From CAWKGV01 sp963849305 (GTDB lineage: Bacteria > Pseudomonadota > Alphaproteobacteria > Acetobacterales > Acetobacteraceae), in NCBI GenBank assembly GCA_963849305.1, contig CAWKGV010000005.1, positions 62,001-126,000 of the forward strand: a stretch of 64,000 nucleotides of DNA. Reading direction: 5' to 3'. This document shows, in pieces, positions 34,527 through 42,883 of this stretch. The position numbers and the translations under genes are program-made. Positions within the stretch are counted from its first letter, which is position 1; every line of letters starts with the position of its first letter. The notes beneath the pieces are model-generated. The model did no database searches. It was not told the origin of the DNA and saw nothing but the letters and a program-made list of their open reading frames with translations.

Positions 34527-35776
34527 CGCCGCGCGATCAAGCTCTGAGGCGCGACGCCGATGTAGTGGAACTGAGCGGCGATATCGTCCAGCGGCTTCGA
34601 GGAATCCTTCCTGATCTGGAACACACTCACCGTCCGGTCGAGGATGTCGCCATTGGCATCGAACTGCACCACGCCCTGCACCGTCGGCACCTTGGCGGTC
34701 TGAATGGCCTCGCGCATCGAGGCATGGTCGATCGTCTTGTTGGCCGCCACCAGGCGCTGCACCGCATTGACGATCACCAGTCCGGCGTCATAGGCGCAGA
34801 TCGCATAGTCGTCGGGCGCCTCGCCGAACTTGGCCCTGAAGCTCTTGACGAACTGTTCCGCCTTGGAGCTGTCGGTCAGGTGCGGTGAGGCATTGGTGGC
34901 GTACCAGCCCTCGGCGGCGGGGAACCCCACGGCGGTCAGCATCTCGGGGGCGAACACGCCGTCCCCGCCCGCCTTGATCATCTTCGGGATGATGTCGTAG
35001 CCCTGCTTGGCGACCTTCACGCCGGCCTGCATCACGCCGCCGTAATAGAGCGCGTCGGGGTTGAGCGACTTGATCTTGGTCATGACGGTCGTGTAGTCGG
35101 ACGCCTTCGGATCCAGCCGGTCGCGGCCGAGCACCTTGGCGCCCTTCTTGTCCGCCTCACGCTGGAACGCATCCGCCAAGCCGACGCCATAGGCGCCACT
35201 GTCGTCCAGCACGTAAACCGATTTTACGCGCAACTTCTCGGCCATGAAGTTGGCCATGGTCGGCCCTTGATAGGCGTCGGTGGTCACGGTCCGGAAATAG
35301 ACCGGCTTGCCGGCCGGCCGATACTGCGCGGCGAAGCGCGGATCGGTGATGTCCGGATTGGTGGAGGACGGCGTGATGACGGCGAAGCTGCCCTCGCTCA
35401 AGATCGGCGACATCGCCTTGCCGGCGCCGCTCATCTGCGGCCCGATGCCCGCGACCATTTGGCGGTCCGACACCATCTTGCGCGCGTTGGTGGCGGCCTG
35501 CGCCGGGTCGTACTGCCCGGCGGTCGCGGTGGCGTCGTCGAGCGCAACCGCCTGGAAGGTGTAGCCCGGCACCGTCTTGGCCGCGTTCGCCTGATCGATC
35601 GCGAGCTGCGCGCCATTCAGCATGAGCTTGGCGCCGTGCGCGTCGGCGCCGGTGAGCGACAGATCTATGCCGATCTGCAATACCTTGTTGTCCGCGGCAA
35701 AGGCCCGCTCCGCGCCGAGTGCGACGGCGGCCGCGGCCGAAGCGACTAGCTGGGCGGCGGCCCGACGTGTGATCAT
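34523..35776 (-). CDS. ABC transporter substrate-binding protein of the liv operon
   Basis: Periplasmic binding protein, 417 residues, with a signal peptide (MITRRAAAQLVASAAAAVAL, cleavage after AFA) and LivJ-type sequence (LQIGIDLSLTGADAHGAKLM, RKMVSDRQMVAGIGPQMSGA, DDSGAYGVGLADAF). A strong AGGAGGG precedes the ATG at 35776. First gene of the SBP-livH-livMG-livF unit. Upstream on the same strand are DUF1028 and an acyl-CoA ligase, suggesting an organic acid or amide rather than plain leucine as substrate (inference). Confidence 0.92.
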   Translation of the reverse strand: MITRRAAAQLVASAAAAVALGAERAFAADNKVLQIGIDLSLTGADAHGAKLMLNGAQLAIDQANAAKTVPGYTFQAVALDDATATAGQYDPAQAATNARKMVSDRQMVAGIGPQMSGAGKAMSPILSEGSFAVITPSSTNPDITDPRFAAQYRPAGKPVYFRTVTTDAYQGPTMANFMAEKLRVKSVYVLDDSGAYGVGLADAFQREADKKGAKVLGRDRLDPKASDYTTVMTKIKSLNPDALYYGGVMQAGVKVAKQGYDIIPKMIKAGGDGVFAPEMLTAVGFPAAEGWYATNASPHLTDSSKAEQFVKSFRAKFGEAPDDYAICAYDAGLVIVNAVQRLVAANKTIDHASMREAIQTAKVPTVQGVVQFDANGDILDRTVSVFQIRKDSSKPLDDIAAQFHYIGVAPQSLIARR

Positions 35777-35876
35777 CCCTGAACCCTCCTGGTTCTGCTT
35801 TGTCAACGCTCGCGGGCCTGTGGCTAGCAACCCATGTGCCACGAGTTCACGCGATTTTCTGAGGCCGGACCCGCCG

Positions 35877-36597
35877 TCAGCGGCGCAGGCGCAGGTCGAG
35901 GCCGGCGGCCGACCAGCGCGCCTCGATGGCATCGAGATCGGTGGCGCCGGACGGGATTGGCGCGCGACGGACGGGACGCGAGCGCGGGCGCGACATCGGC
36001 GCGCCAGATGCTCAGCAGGCGGGCAAGCTCGGCCAACGGCTCGGGGTGATCGTCCACGCGCAAGTCGAGATCGGGGAAGTCCTCGCCCGAGATCATCACC
36101 ATCGCCGCCGATTGCCGCCCGCGCCGGTCCCCGCCCGCCGCCTCGCCGGCCTGCATTGCTGCCAACAGCCGCTCGGGCGTGGCGTGCTCCGGACGCGCCT
36201 GCCAGGCGGCGAGGCTGGCGACGAGGACCGGCTCGCCCGCCAGCATGTTGCCGGCGACACTGACATGCGGGGCGGCGAGGCTGCCGCACCATTCGACGCA
36301 GTTCCATCCGGTCCAGCCGGCGGCGCGGCCGTGCCGATCGAGCGCATGGACCTGGCGCAGCCCCCTGCCCTCGTCGCCCGCGAGCGCGCCTTCGATCGCC
36401 GCGTCCGGTATCAGGCCGCGGGCGAGGCCGTCGAGCACGGCGGGACCGAGATAGCGGTTGGTGAACGATTGCGTGGCGACGGCGCCGACGCCCGAGCGGA
36501 CGAACGGGCACGAGGCGCCGACCGCGAAGGCGCGCGTGGCGATGGCGATCGCGAAAGCGCCGGTCGCGGGCTCGTGGGCGAGGATGGACCAGGTCAT
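35877..36597 (-). CDS. DUF1028 domain-containing protein (frameshifted near C-terminus)
   Basis: DUF1028 proteins are Ntn-hydrolase-like enzymes of unclear function, often found beside Liv transporters. MTWSILAHEPATGAFAIAIA, SCPFVRSGVGAVATQSFTN and GWTGWNCVEWCGS are typical. Near the end, after LASRPSRANPVRR, one extra C (within 35944-35948) breaks the frame: as read the protein runs to 35824 with an Arg-rich tail, but the alternative frame gives TDLDAIEARWSAAGLDLRLR and stops at 35877, the normal family end. Start at 36597; the frame upstream runs into a REP palindrome. Confidence 0.8.
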
Positions 36598-36606
36598 TCC
36601 CGCGTC

Positions 36607-36689
36607 ATACGCGGGCTCGACCCGCGTATCCAACCCAGCGTCCGCGCAGTACGGACCTTGCGTTGGATGGCCGGATCAAGTCCGGCCAT
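36607..36689. repeat. Paired REP-like palindromes
   Basis: Two stem-loops with 9-bp arms and 5-base loops: ATACGCGGG/CCCGCGTAT (36607-36629) and ATGGCCGGA/TCCGGCCAT (36667-36689). This is the usual alphaproteobacterial REP pattern, here in the gap between the acyl-CoA ligase and DUF1028 genes. Confidence 0.7.
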
Positions 36690-36706
36690 GACGACAATGT
36701 AACGGC

Positions 36707-38384
36707 TCATCGCAGTTCGGGGAAATCCTCCTCGCGGAACTCGCCAGTGCCGCGATCGGCGCGCGCGGCTTCGGCCTGGCGCAGCTCGACGCGGCGGATC
36801 TTGCCCGAGATCGTCTTCGGCAACTCCGCGAACTCGATGCCGGCGCACTCGCTTATAGGGCGCGGTCGCCTGGCGCACATGGCGGAAGATCGCGAGCGCC
36901 GTTTCCCGTTCGGCCGGCCAGCCCTGGGCGAGCGTCACATAGGCTTTCGGCACCGCCGTCCGCACCGGGTCCGGCGCCGGCACCACCGCCGCCTCGGCCA
37001 CCGCCGCGTGCTCGATCAGGATGCTCTCCAGCTCGAACGGGCTGATCCGGTAATCGGAGGCTTTGAACACGTCGTCGGCGCGGCCGACATAGGTGTAATA
37101 GCCGTCGGCATCGCGCGAGGCGACGTCGCCGGTGCGGTACACGTCCTTCGTCATCGGCGGGATCGTGCCGTCGTCGCGCTGGTAGCCGAGCATGAGCCCG
37201 GTCGGCTTCGGGTCGAGGGCGATGCAGATCTCGCCGTCCTCCGCGTCCTTGCCGTCCACGTCCAGCAGCCGGATGTGATAGCCCGGCATCGGCTTGCCCA
37301 TGGAGCCGGGCTTGACCGGCAAGCCGGGGGAATTGCCGATCTGCGTGGTGGTTTCGGTCTGGCCGTAGAAGTCGCGCACCGTAAGCCCCCAGGCAGCGCG
37401 CACTTGCTCGATCACCTCGGGGTTCAGCGGCTCGCCCGCCGAGCAGACCTCGCGCAGCGCCGTCTTCCAGGATGTCAGGTCTTCCTGGACCAGCATCCGC
37501 CACACGGTCGGCGGCGCGCAGATCGTGGTGACGTGGTTGGCCACGATCGCGTCCAGCATTCCGCGCGCATTGAAACGTGGCTGGTTGACGATGAATACCG
37601 CGGCACCTGCGTTCCAGGGCGCGAACACGCAGCTATAGGCGTGCTTGGCCCAGCCGGGAGATGAGATGTTCAGGTGCAAGTCGCCTGGCTTGATGCCGAC
37701 GACGTACATCGTCGTCAGGTGCCCGACCGGATAGCTCTGCTGACTATGCTGCACGAGCTTGGGCTTCGCCGTGGTGCCGGAGGTGAAGTACAGCAGCAGC
37801 GGGTCGGTCGCGCGGGTCTCGCCGTCCGGCGCGAAATCGGCCGGCGCTTGCCGCAGCGCCTCGTAGCGATGCCAACCGGCCGGTGCGTCGCCGACGCAGA
37901 TCAGAGTGAGATCCTCGGCGGTACCCGCGAACTTCGCGGCCTCGTTCGGCCCCGCGATCACATGGCGCACTCGTCCGCGCTCGAAGCGGTCAAGCAGGTC
38001 CGATTGCGTCAGCAGCGTGCTGGCGGGGATCATCACGGCGCCGAGCTTCATCGCCGCCAGCATCGTCTCCCACAACGCCACGACATTGCCGAGCATCAGC
38101 AGGATGCGGTCGCCGCGCTTCACGCCCAGCGCGCGCAGGCCGTTGGCGACCCGATTGGAGCGGTGCGACAATTCGGCAAAGGTCAGCTCGGCCGCGCCGT
38201 CGCCGACGATCTTCAGCGCCGGCCGGTTGGCGCTCTCCCCCCGCGCCAGCTCGGCGTCGAACCAGTCGAGCGCCCAGTTGAAGCGATCGAGCGCGGGCCA
38301 GCGGAACTCGCGATACGCCGTGTCGTGGTCCGCGCGGTGGGCGAGCAGGAAGTCACGCGCGGTTTTGAAGGTCTCTGCCGTCAT
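36707..38384 (-). CDS. AMP-dependent acyl-CoA synthetase/ligase (frameshifted near C-terminus)
   Basis: ANL-superfamily enzyme of about 559 residues activating a carboxylic acid to its CoA thioester through an acyl-adenylate. Motifs: LLYFTSGTTAKPKLVQHS (P-loop), DFYGQTETT, GEICIALDP and YRTGDVASRDADGYYTYVGR. After QATAPYKRVRR an extra C near 36839-36844 shifts the frame; as read it continues into the REP region and stops at 36594. The other frame gives IEFAELPKTISGKIRRVELR with the catalytic A10-motif Lys and stops at 36707. Closest in look to medium-chain/benzoate-type ligases. Start at 38384 (MTAETFKTARDFL). Confidence 0.85.
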
Positions 38385-38417
38385 GCCTGCCCCTGCTCTT
38401 CCGTCCAGCAACCCGTT

Positions 38418-39332
38418 TCATTCGAGCTTATCCCGGTCCTGCCCGGCTAGCCAACGAAAAACCGCCGAGAAGTCGCGCCCCCCCTCCCCCGCCGCGACCG
38501 CCGCGCGATAGAGCGCGAGAGCGTGCGCGCCGAGCGGCGTGGGCGAGCCGGTAGCCTCCGCTGCCTCCTGAGCTAGACCCACGTCCTTGACCATCAACTC
38601 AGCGGCGAAGCCGGGCGCGTAGTCGCGGTTCGACGGTGCCGCCGCGACCTGTCCGGGCGCGGGACAGTAGTTGGTCAGCGCCCAGGACTGGCCCGAGGAG
38701 GTGCGGTGATGGCGAACAGCTTGCCCCAGTCGAGCCCGAGCTTGCGCGCCAGCAGGAACGCCTCGGAGACGCCGATCATGTTGATCGCCAGCATCATGTT
38801 GTTGCAGATCTTCGCCGCCTGACCCGCACCCGGCCCGCCGGCATGGACGATGGTTCGGCCCATCGCCTTCAGGATCGGCTCGCCACGGGCGAAGGCGGGC
38901 TCCGAGCCGCCGACCATGAAGGTCAAGGTCGCCGCCGCCGCGCCGGTGGTTCCGCCCGAAACCGGCGCGTCCAGCATCTCGAACCCGGCGCGCGCGCGCG
39001 GCCTGCTCCACCGCGCGCGCGCTCTCCACGTCGATGGTCGAGCAGTCGATCAGCAGCGGCCTGGCGCCGCGGGCCTTCAGGGCCTCGATCAGCCCGCCCT
39101 GGTGCAGCCAGACCTCGCGCACATGCCGGCCGGCCGGCAGCATGGTGATGACGAACTCGGCCCCGTGCGTCGCCTCGGCGGCGCTGCCGGCGACCTGCCC
39201 GCCCGCTTCGGCCAGGGCCTGCATCGCCGGCTTGCTGAGGTCGAAGCCGACCACTTGGTGCCCCGCCTTGACCAGATTGGCGGCCATCGGGGCGCCCATG
39301 TTGCCGAGGCCGATCATGCCGACCGAGGCCAT
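38418..39332 (-). CDS. 3-hydroxyisobutyrate dehydrogenase-type NAD(P) oxidoreductase (two indels)
   Basis: Beta-hydroxyacid dehydrogenase, about 304 residues. N-terminal Rossmann motif VGMIGLGNMGAPMAANLVKA, substrate loop DAPVSGGTTGAAAATLTFM and catalytic-Lys stretch GQAAKICNNMMLAINM. The latter two lie in another frame (about 38700-38990): one indel in the GCGCGC run near 38995 and a compensating one near 38705, after which SSGQSWALTNYCP and the C-terminus read in the original frame. Downstream of DUF3237 by one base and upstream of the acyl-CoA ligase; the pair fits oxidation and activation of a branched hydroxy acid. Confidence 0.82.
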   Translation of the reverse strand: MASVGMIGLGNMGAPMAANLVKAGHQVVGFDLSKPAMQALAEAGGQVAGSAAEATHGAEFVITMLPAGRHVREVWLHQGGLIEALKARGARPLLIDCSTIDVESARAVEQAARARRVRDAGRAGFGRNHRRGGGDLDLHGRRLGARLRPWRADPEGDGPNHRPCRRAGCGSGGEDLQQHDAGDQHDRRLRGVPAGAQARARLGQAVRHHRTSSGQSWALTNYCPAPGQVAAAPSNRDYAPGFAAELMVKDVGLAQEAAEATGSPTPLGAHALALYRAAVAAGEGGRDFSAVFRWLAGQDRDKLE

Positions 39333-39333
39333 C

Positions 39334-39794
39334 TCACAGCACCTCGAACACGTCGTACACCGGCCCTTCCGGCGGACGCCTGCCGGTGCCCACGGCGATG
39401 ATCCGGTTCAGCCAGTCGTAGCGTGGCGCCGCGGTTTCCAGCACGACCGAGGTGCGGAAGTAGTACTCCGACGGATCGACCGCATCGCCGCGATTGACCC
39501 GCTCCATGACCGCGGCCGGGCCGTGGCGCAGGCCGCGATAGGTCATGCCGATCGCGGCGCCGTCGTCGGTTTGCAGCACGATCCGCACGTCGAGCACGGT
39601 GCAGCCGTCCGGGCGCGCGACGATCCAATCCGAGCCGCCTTCGCAGCACCGTCCCGCGCAGCCGCTCGCCCTGGAAGGTGCCGCCGGAAACCAGGCCGAT
39701 CCGCCGGTTGCCCACCGGCGTCGCGCCGATCGCCTGCGCCGCCGCCGACCTGGAGCGTCAAGGTGAACAGATGTTGCGTCCGGATCTCCGCCAT
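39334..39794 (-). CDS. DUF3237 domain-containing protein (two frameshifts)
   Basis: Small beta-barrel protein family (UPF0311/DUF3237), about 153 residues, function unknown. Reconstructed order: MAEIRTQHLFTLTLQVGG, then after an indel near 39750 VGNRRIGLVSGGTFQGERLR, then after another near 39650 EGGSDWIVARPDGCTVLDVR and on to GPVYDVFEVL. All three pieces belong to the family in the right order, so the gene is recent in its breakage. It is the first gene of the minus-strand catabolic unit; the dehydrogenase gene starts one base after its stop. Confidence 0.75.
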
Positions 39795-39897
39795 TGCGCC
39801 CTCCCGTGCCTCGCCGCGCGGATCACAGCCGATCCGCCGGTTGGCGGCAAGCGCCGTCCGCCTTACCCTTGGCGGATCAAGCAAACGGAGCAAGCCG

Positions 39898-41010
39898 ATG
39901 CCGAGCGCGTTCCCGCTTCAAGCGAGCGACCCCGCGAGCCTGGGGCTTGCCGCCAAGCCGCTGGAGGCGCTGGACCGGCTGATCCGCGGCCATATCGACG
40001 AAGGCCGCTACCCCGGCGCGCAGATCGCCGTTGCCCGGCATGGCAAGCTGGCGCTGTTCCGCACCTACGGCGACGCCCGCACCGAGCCCGCCCGCGCCCC
40101 CGCGACCAACGACACGCTGTTCCTGCTGTTCTCGCAAACCAAGGTGCTGACCAGCGCCGCTATCTGGGCGCTGGTGGAGGAGGGCCGGCTGTCCTTCATG
40201 GACAAGATCGCCGACCATCTGCCCGAGTTCGCCGCGCGCGGCAAAGGCGAGATCACGCTGCATCAGGTGATGACGCACCAAGGCGGGTTCCCGAACGGCG
40301 ACATCAGCCGCGCGAGCTGGACCGATCATGCGCGGATGCGGGACGAGGTTTGCGACTTCTCGCTCGAATGGACCCCCGGCAGCCGGCTGCAATATCACGG
40401 CCGCGCCGCGCATCTGGTGCAGGCGATGGTGATCGAGGCCGTGACCGGCCGGGACTACCGCGACGTGATCCGCGAGACGGTGATCGCCCCGCTCGGGCTC
40501 GGCGAGGAGATCTTCGTCGGCGTGCCGCGCGAGCAGCAGGGACGCTGCGCCGATACCTACGCGCCGGAACCGCGCGACAACTCGCCCGAGTTCCGGGCGG
40601 CGGGGCTGCCTGCCGGCGGCGGGTTCGCGACCGCGCGCGCGATGGCGGCATTCTACCAGATGCTGCTCGGCGGCGGCCGGTTGGGCGGCGTGCGCCTGTT
40701 CTCGCCGCGGCTGGTCGCTTATGTCGCGCGCAACCATACCGGCGAGACGCCGGACGCGCAGATGAGCGGCATTCCGATGCATCGCGGCCTGGGCCCGCAT
40801 GTGCGCGGCGAGAGCGACCGCATCCGCGGCCTCGGCACCATCGGCGCGCCGGCCACCTTCGGCCACGGCGGCGTGGGATCGTCCTATTCCTGGGCCGATC
40901 CCACGAGCGGGGTGTCGTTCAGTTACCTCACGAATTACGTGCAGCCCGATCCGTGGCATTCGGCGCGGCTCGATCGGGTGAGCAATCTGGTTCATGCGGC
41001 GATCGATTGA
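39898..41010 (+). CDS. Serine hydrolase (beta-lactamase/EstB family)
   Basis: A 370-residue class C beta-lactamase-like fold protein. The SxxK nucleophile motif is SQTK (LFLLFSQTKVLTSAAIW), the second motif is YHG instead of Tyr-x-Asn, and the third is HGG (FGHGGVGSSYSWADP). These features, with no signal peptide, fit cytoplasmic esterases of the EstB type rather than secreted beta-lactamases. The start at 39898 gives MPSAFPLQASDPAS; longer frames run through the antisense of the DUF3237 gene. It is divergent from the catabolic unit. Confidence 0.88.
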   Translation: MPSAFPLQASDPASLGLAAKPLEALDRLIRGHIDEGRYPGAQIAVARHGKLALFRTYGDARTEPARAPATNDTLFLLFSQTKVLTSAAIWALVEEGRLSFMDKIADHLPEFAARGKGEITLHQVMTHQGGFPNGDISRASWTDHARMRDEVCDFSLEWTPGSRLQYHGRAAHLVQAMVIEAVTGRDYRDVIRETVIAPLGLGEEIFVGVPREQQGRCADTYAPEPRDNSPEFRAAGLPAGGGFATARAMAAFYQMLLGGGRLGGVRLFSPRLVAYVARNHTGETPDAQMSGIPMHRGLGPHVRGESDRIRGLGTIGAPATFGHGGVGSSYSWADPTSGVSFSYLTNYVQPDPWHSARLDRVSNLVHAAID

Positions 41011-41084
41011 GGGCGGAATGAAATTGTTGTAGGGGCAACAGCCGGACGAGGGCACCATGCCCCAACCGCCCGAGGGGGAGGCGG

Positions 41085-41230
41085 ATGGGTGCAAATTCAC
41101 CGAGAAGCCGATCATTGGCGTGTTGCGCGAGCGGGAGGCCCGGCGCGAAGACGGCGGAGGCATGCCGTAAAAGCCCGGCGACCCTCTACCAGTGGAAGGC
41201 GACGTTCGGCGGGCTGGAGGTGTCCGAGGC
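41085..41230 (+). mobile_element. IS3-family orfA remnant
   Basis: One frame reads KFTEKPIIGVLRERE and another GAKTAEACRKSPATLYQWKA then TFGGLEVSEA, together the N-terminal HTH of an IS3-type OrfA (usual form QIIGVLREHEAG...). It is frameshifted, lacks OrfB and both ends. The rest of the 41011-41328 gap holds no gene. Confidence 0.75.
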
Positions 41231-41328
41231 GCGGGGTGCACACACTGGAGGCGGAGAACTGCCATGAGGGATCTATAGCTGGTTCTGGCATTGCCTCCCA
41301 CAGATAGTCCGGATGAAGACTTGCCCGC

Positions 41329-41628
41329 CTATTTATGGCGCTTTGGCATGTGTTCGCGCAGCACTTCATTGATACGCGTCTGCCAGCCGCTTCCCTCCTG
41401 CCGAAACGCTTCCACCACGTCCGGGTCGAGTCGCAGCGTTTGGTTGACCTTCTTGTCGGTCTTTCGCGGCCTGCCCCGACCCCGCCGCATTAGTTCCTGG
41501 GTGGACCTTTCGTCAATCAACGACGGCAGCACTTCGGATGCAGGTCGCCCTTTGGCGAAATCCTCTTTCGTCCATTCGGGATTGTCTTCGTCCGGGCGCG
41601 AGGCCCGGTCATCCGGTTTCCTTGCCAT
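41329..41628 (-). CDS. brnA: BrnA family antitoxin
   Basis: A 99-residue antitoxin of the BrnT/BrnA type II system. The N-terminal part is acidic and toxin-binding (DNPEWTKEDFAKGRPASEVL); the C-terminal part is a ribbon-helix-helix-like DNA-binding domain (TDKKVNQTLRLDPDVVEAFR, QEGSGWQTRINEVLREH). A GGAGG site precedes the ATG at 41628, which lies inside the brnT 3' end (20-base overlap). BrnA with BrnT represses the operon promoter. The frame is intact, unlike that of the toxin. Confidence 0.9.
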   Translation of the reverse strand: MARKPDDRASRPDEDNPEWTKEDFAKGRPASEVLPSLIDERSTQELMRRGRGRPRKTDKKVNQTLRLDPDVVEAFRQEGSGWQTRINEVLREHMPKRHK

Positions 41629-41883
41629 ACAATTTCACCTCCTTCCTATTTGCCGCGCGGAAGCGGATGACGCGCAAATCCTCCCCGAGAGGCGTCACCA
41701 CCGCCGCATGTAAACGGCCATCGAGGAGTGCCAGAACCCGCAGGCGCGTCTCACCGTAGTCGCGGCGGGCGTCCTCCCGAACGATATCGCACTTTGCCAC
41801 TCGAGGTCTGCCACCCGCTCGAACGACAGGCCGCGCTCCGCGACGGTCCGTTCGTTCTTGGTACGGTCGAAGATGACGGCCAT
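41609..41883 (-). CDS. brnT: BrnT family toxin (frameshifted)
   Basis: BrnT toxins are RelE-like ribonucleases of about 90 residues. The first frame reads MAVIFDRTKNERTVAERGLS, FERVADLEWQSA; the second DIVREDARRDYGETRLRVLA, LLDGRLHAAVVTPLGEDLRV and ends KEVKLYGKETG. A missing G near 41795 (expected GCGGATATC, found GCGATATC) separates them. If real, the toxin is inactivated while the antitoxin survives, a common end state for chromosomal toxin-antitoxin loci. No clear ribosome binding site was found before 41883. Confidence 0.82.
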
Positions 41884-42066
41884 ACAAATTTAAGCTACAG
41901 CGAAAAACTGGGCGGTCAAGGTGATCGCCGGGTCTCGCGTCTGGAAAAGATCGTCCGTCGGGGCCGGGCCGCGGCGGACGTGGTGGGCTGGTCACTGTAT
42001 GCCCGACCAGGCGGTCATCCAGCACTTCACTGTTACCGTTGAAACGATCAGAGAGCTGATGGCCCT

Positions 42067-42312
42067 CTATCGCGTCGTGGTGTCCTGCTTGGCACCAGGG
42101 TGTTCGTTGGACCCGGTATTGGAACTACTTCCCGCCTGCGGACTGCTGGTCCGGTTCGCCTCGGTTGCGTTGCCTTGGTTATGGCTGGACGACATGGGCG
42201 GATTGGCAGCGTGCCCTTGGTTCTGCTTGTTCTGCTGCGTCATCTGGGCGAATGCGGGCGAGGCGACGAACAGGGCGGATACGCAGAGAATGGCAAGACT
42301 TTGCAGACGCAT
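42067..42312 (-). CDS. Small secreted Asn/Gln/Ser-rich protein
   Basis: An 81-residue protein with a Sec signal peptide (MRLQSLAILCVSALFVASPA, cleavage after AFA) and a mature part of about 55 residues very rich in Asn, Gln, Ser and Gly (QMTQQNKQNQGHAANPP). Disordered; no family recognised. A GGAGGAG site just before 42312 decides the start. Solitary gene beside the toxin-antitoxin locus. Confidence 0.65.
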   Translation of the reverse strand: MRLQSLAILCVSALFVASPAFAQMTQQNKQNQGHAANPPMSSSHNQGNATEANRTSSPQAGSSSNTGSNEHPGAKQDTTTR

Positions 42313-42495
42313 GGTCTCCTCCTTCATTTTTTGCTGAACAGCACTGGAGGAACGCGCACTTAGAACACGCTGTTCCGTAACTCTTTGGCGAGGCGGGCCG
42401 CGCGGGGCGATCCATGGGCGTGCCCGTCCCTGTCCGCTCTGAGGAGCCGGCGGGAGCGAGGGTAGCTGTTTCCGTTAAGCCACCGTTAAGGATTG

Positions 42496-42592
42496 GTGTA
42501 CATCGCAGCCAATCAGGGCCGCTTCAGATGTACACCGCTGCCGGAGCCCGGACACGGGCCATCGGCCCGACGATGTACACCAAGCCCCCGCC
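42496..42592. repeat. Three copies of a GRTGTACAYC near-palindrome
   Basis: GGTGTACATC at 42496-42505 and GATGTACACC at 42538-42547 and 42583-42592. These 10-mers are the same site in both orientations, spaced by 42 and 45 bases (about four helical turns), in a region without a strong gene. They could be binding sites for a dimeric regulator. Confidence 0.5.
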
Positions 42593-42599
42593 TGAACGG

Positions 42600-42839
42600 T
42601 CACACCGACAGATCGAGCAGCGACCCCCGAGGCAATGCCCCGCCCGGTGGCCGCGCGGGACTACCCGGTGGAACCGATGCCGGCGGCGGCTGGAGCGCGG
42701 GGGCCGGAGGGGTCTGGATGCCGAGCGGCCGGAAGCCCGGCACGGACTGCACCGAGCCGAACGCGGCCAGCGAGAACGCCGAGAGGGAGGCCGAGGAGAG
42801 CATTTCCAGGATCATGCGCCGCATCCGTTGACGATGCAT
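42600..42839 (-). CDS. Possible small secreted Pro-rich protein
   Basis: A 79-codon frame starting MHRQRMRRMILEMLSSASLS then AFSLAAFGSVQS: basic start, hydrophobic stretch, then a Pro/Ala-rich tail (TPPAPALQPPPASVPPGSPA). It looks like a signal peptide plus a disordered tail, but no ribosome binding site or relative is recognised. The remainder of 42313-42883 shows nothing except the three GTGTACAT-type sites. Confidence 0.3.
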   Translation of the reverse strand: MHRQRMRRMILEMLSSASLSAFSLAAFGSVQSVPGFRPLGIQTPPAPALQPPPASVPPGSPARPPGGALPRGSLLDLSV

Positions 42840-42883
42840 GAACGCGCGGCCAGTCCGCCAGCTACCGAAATGGCCAGCGAAGC

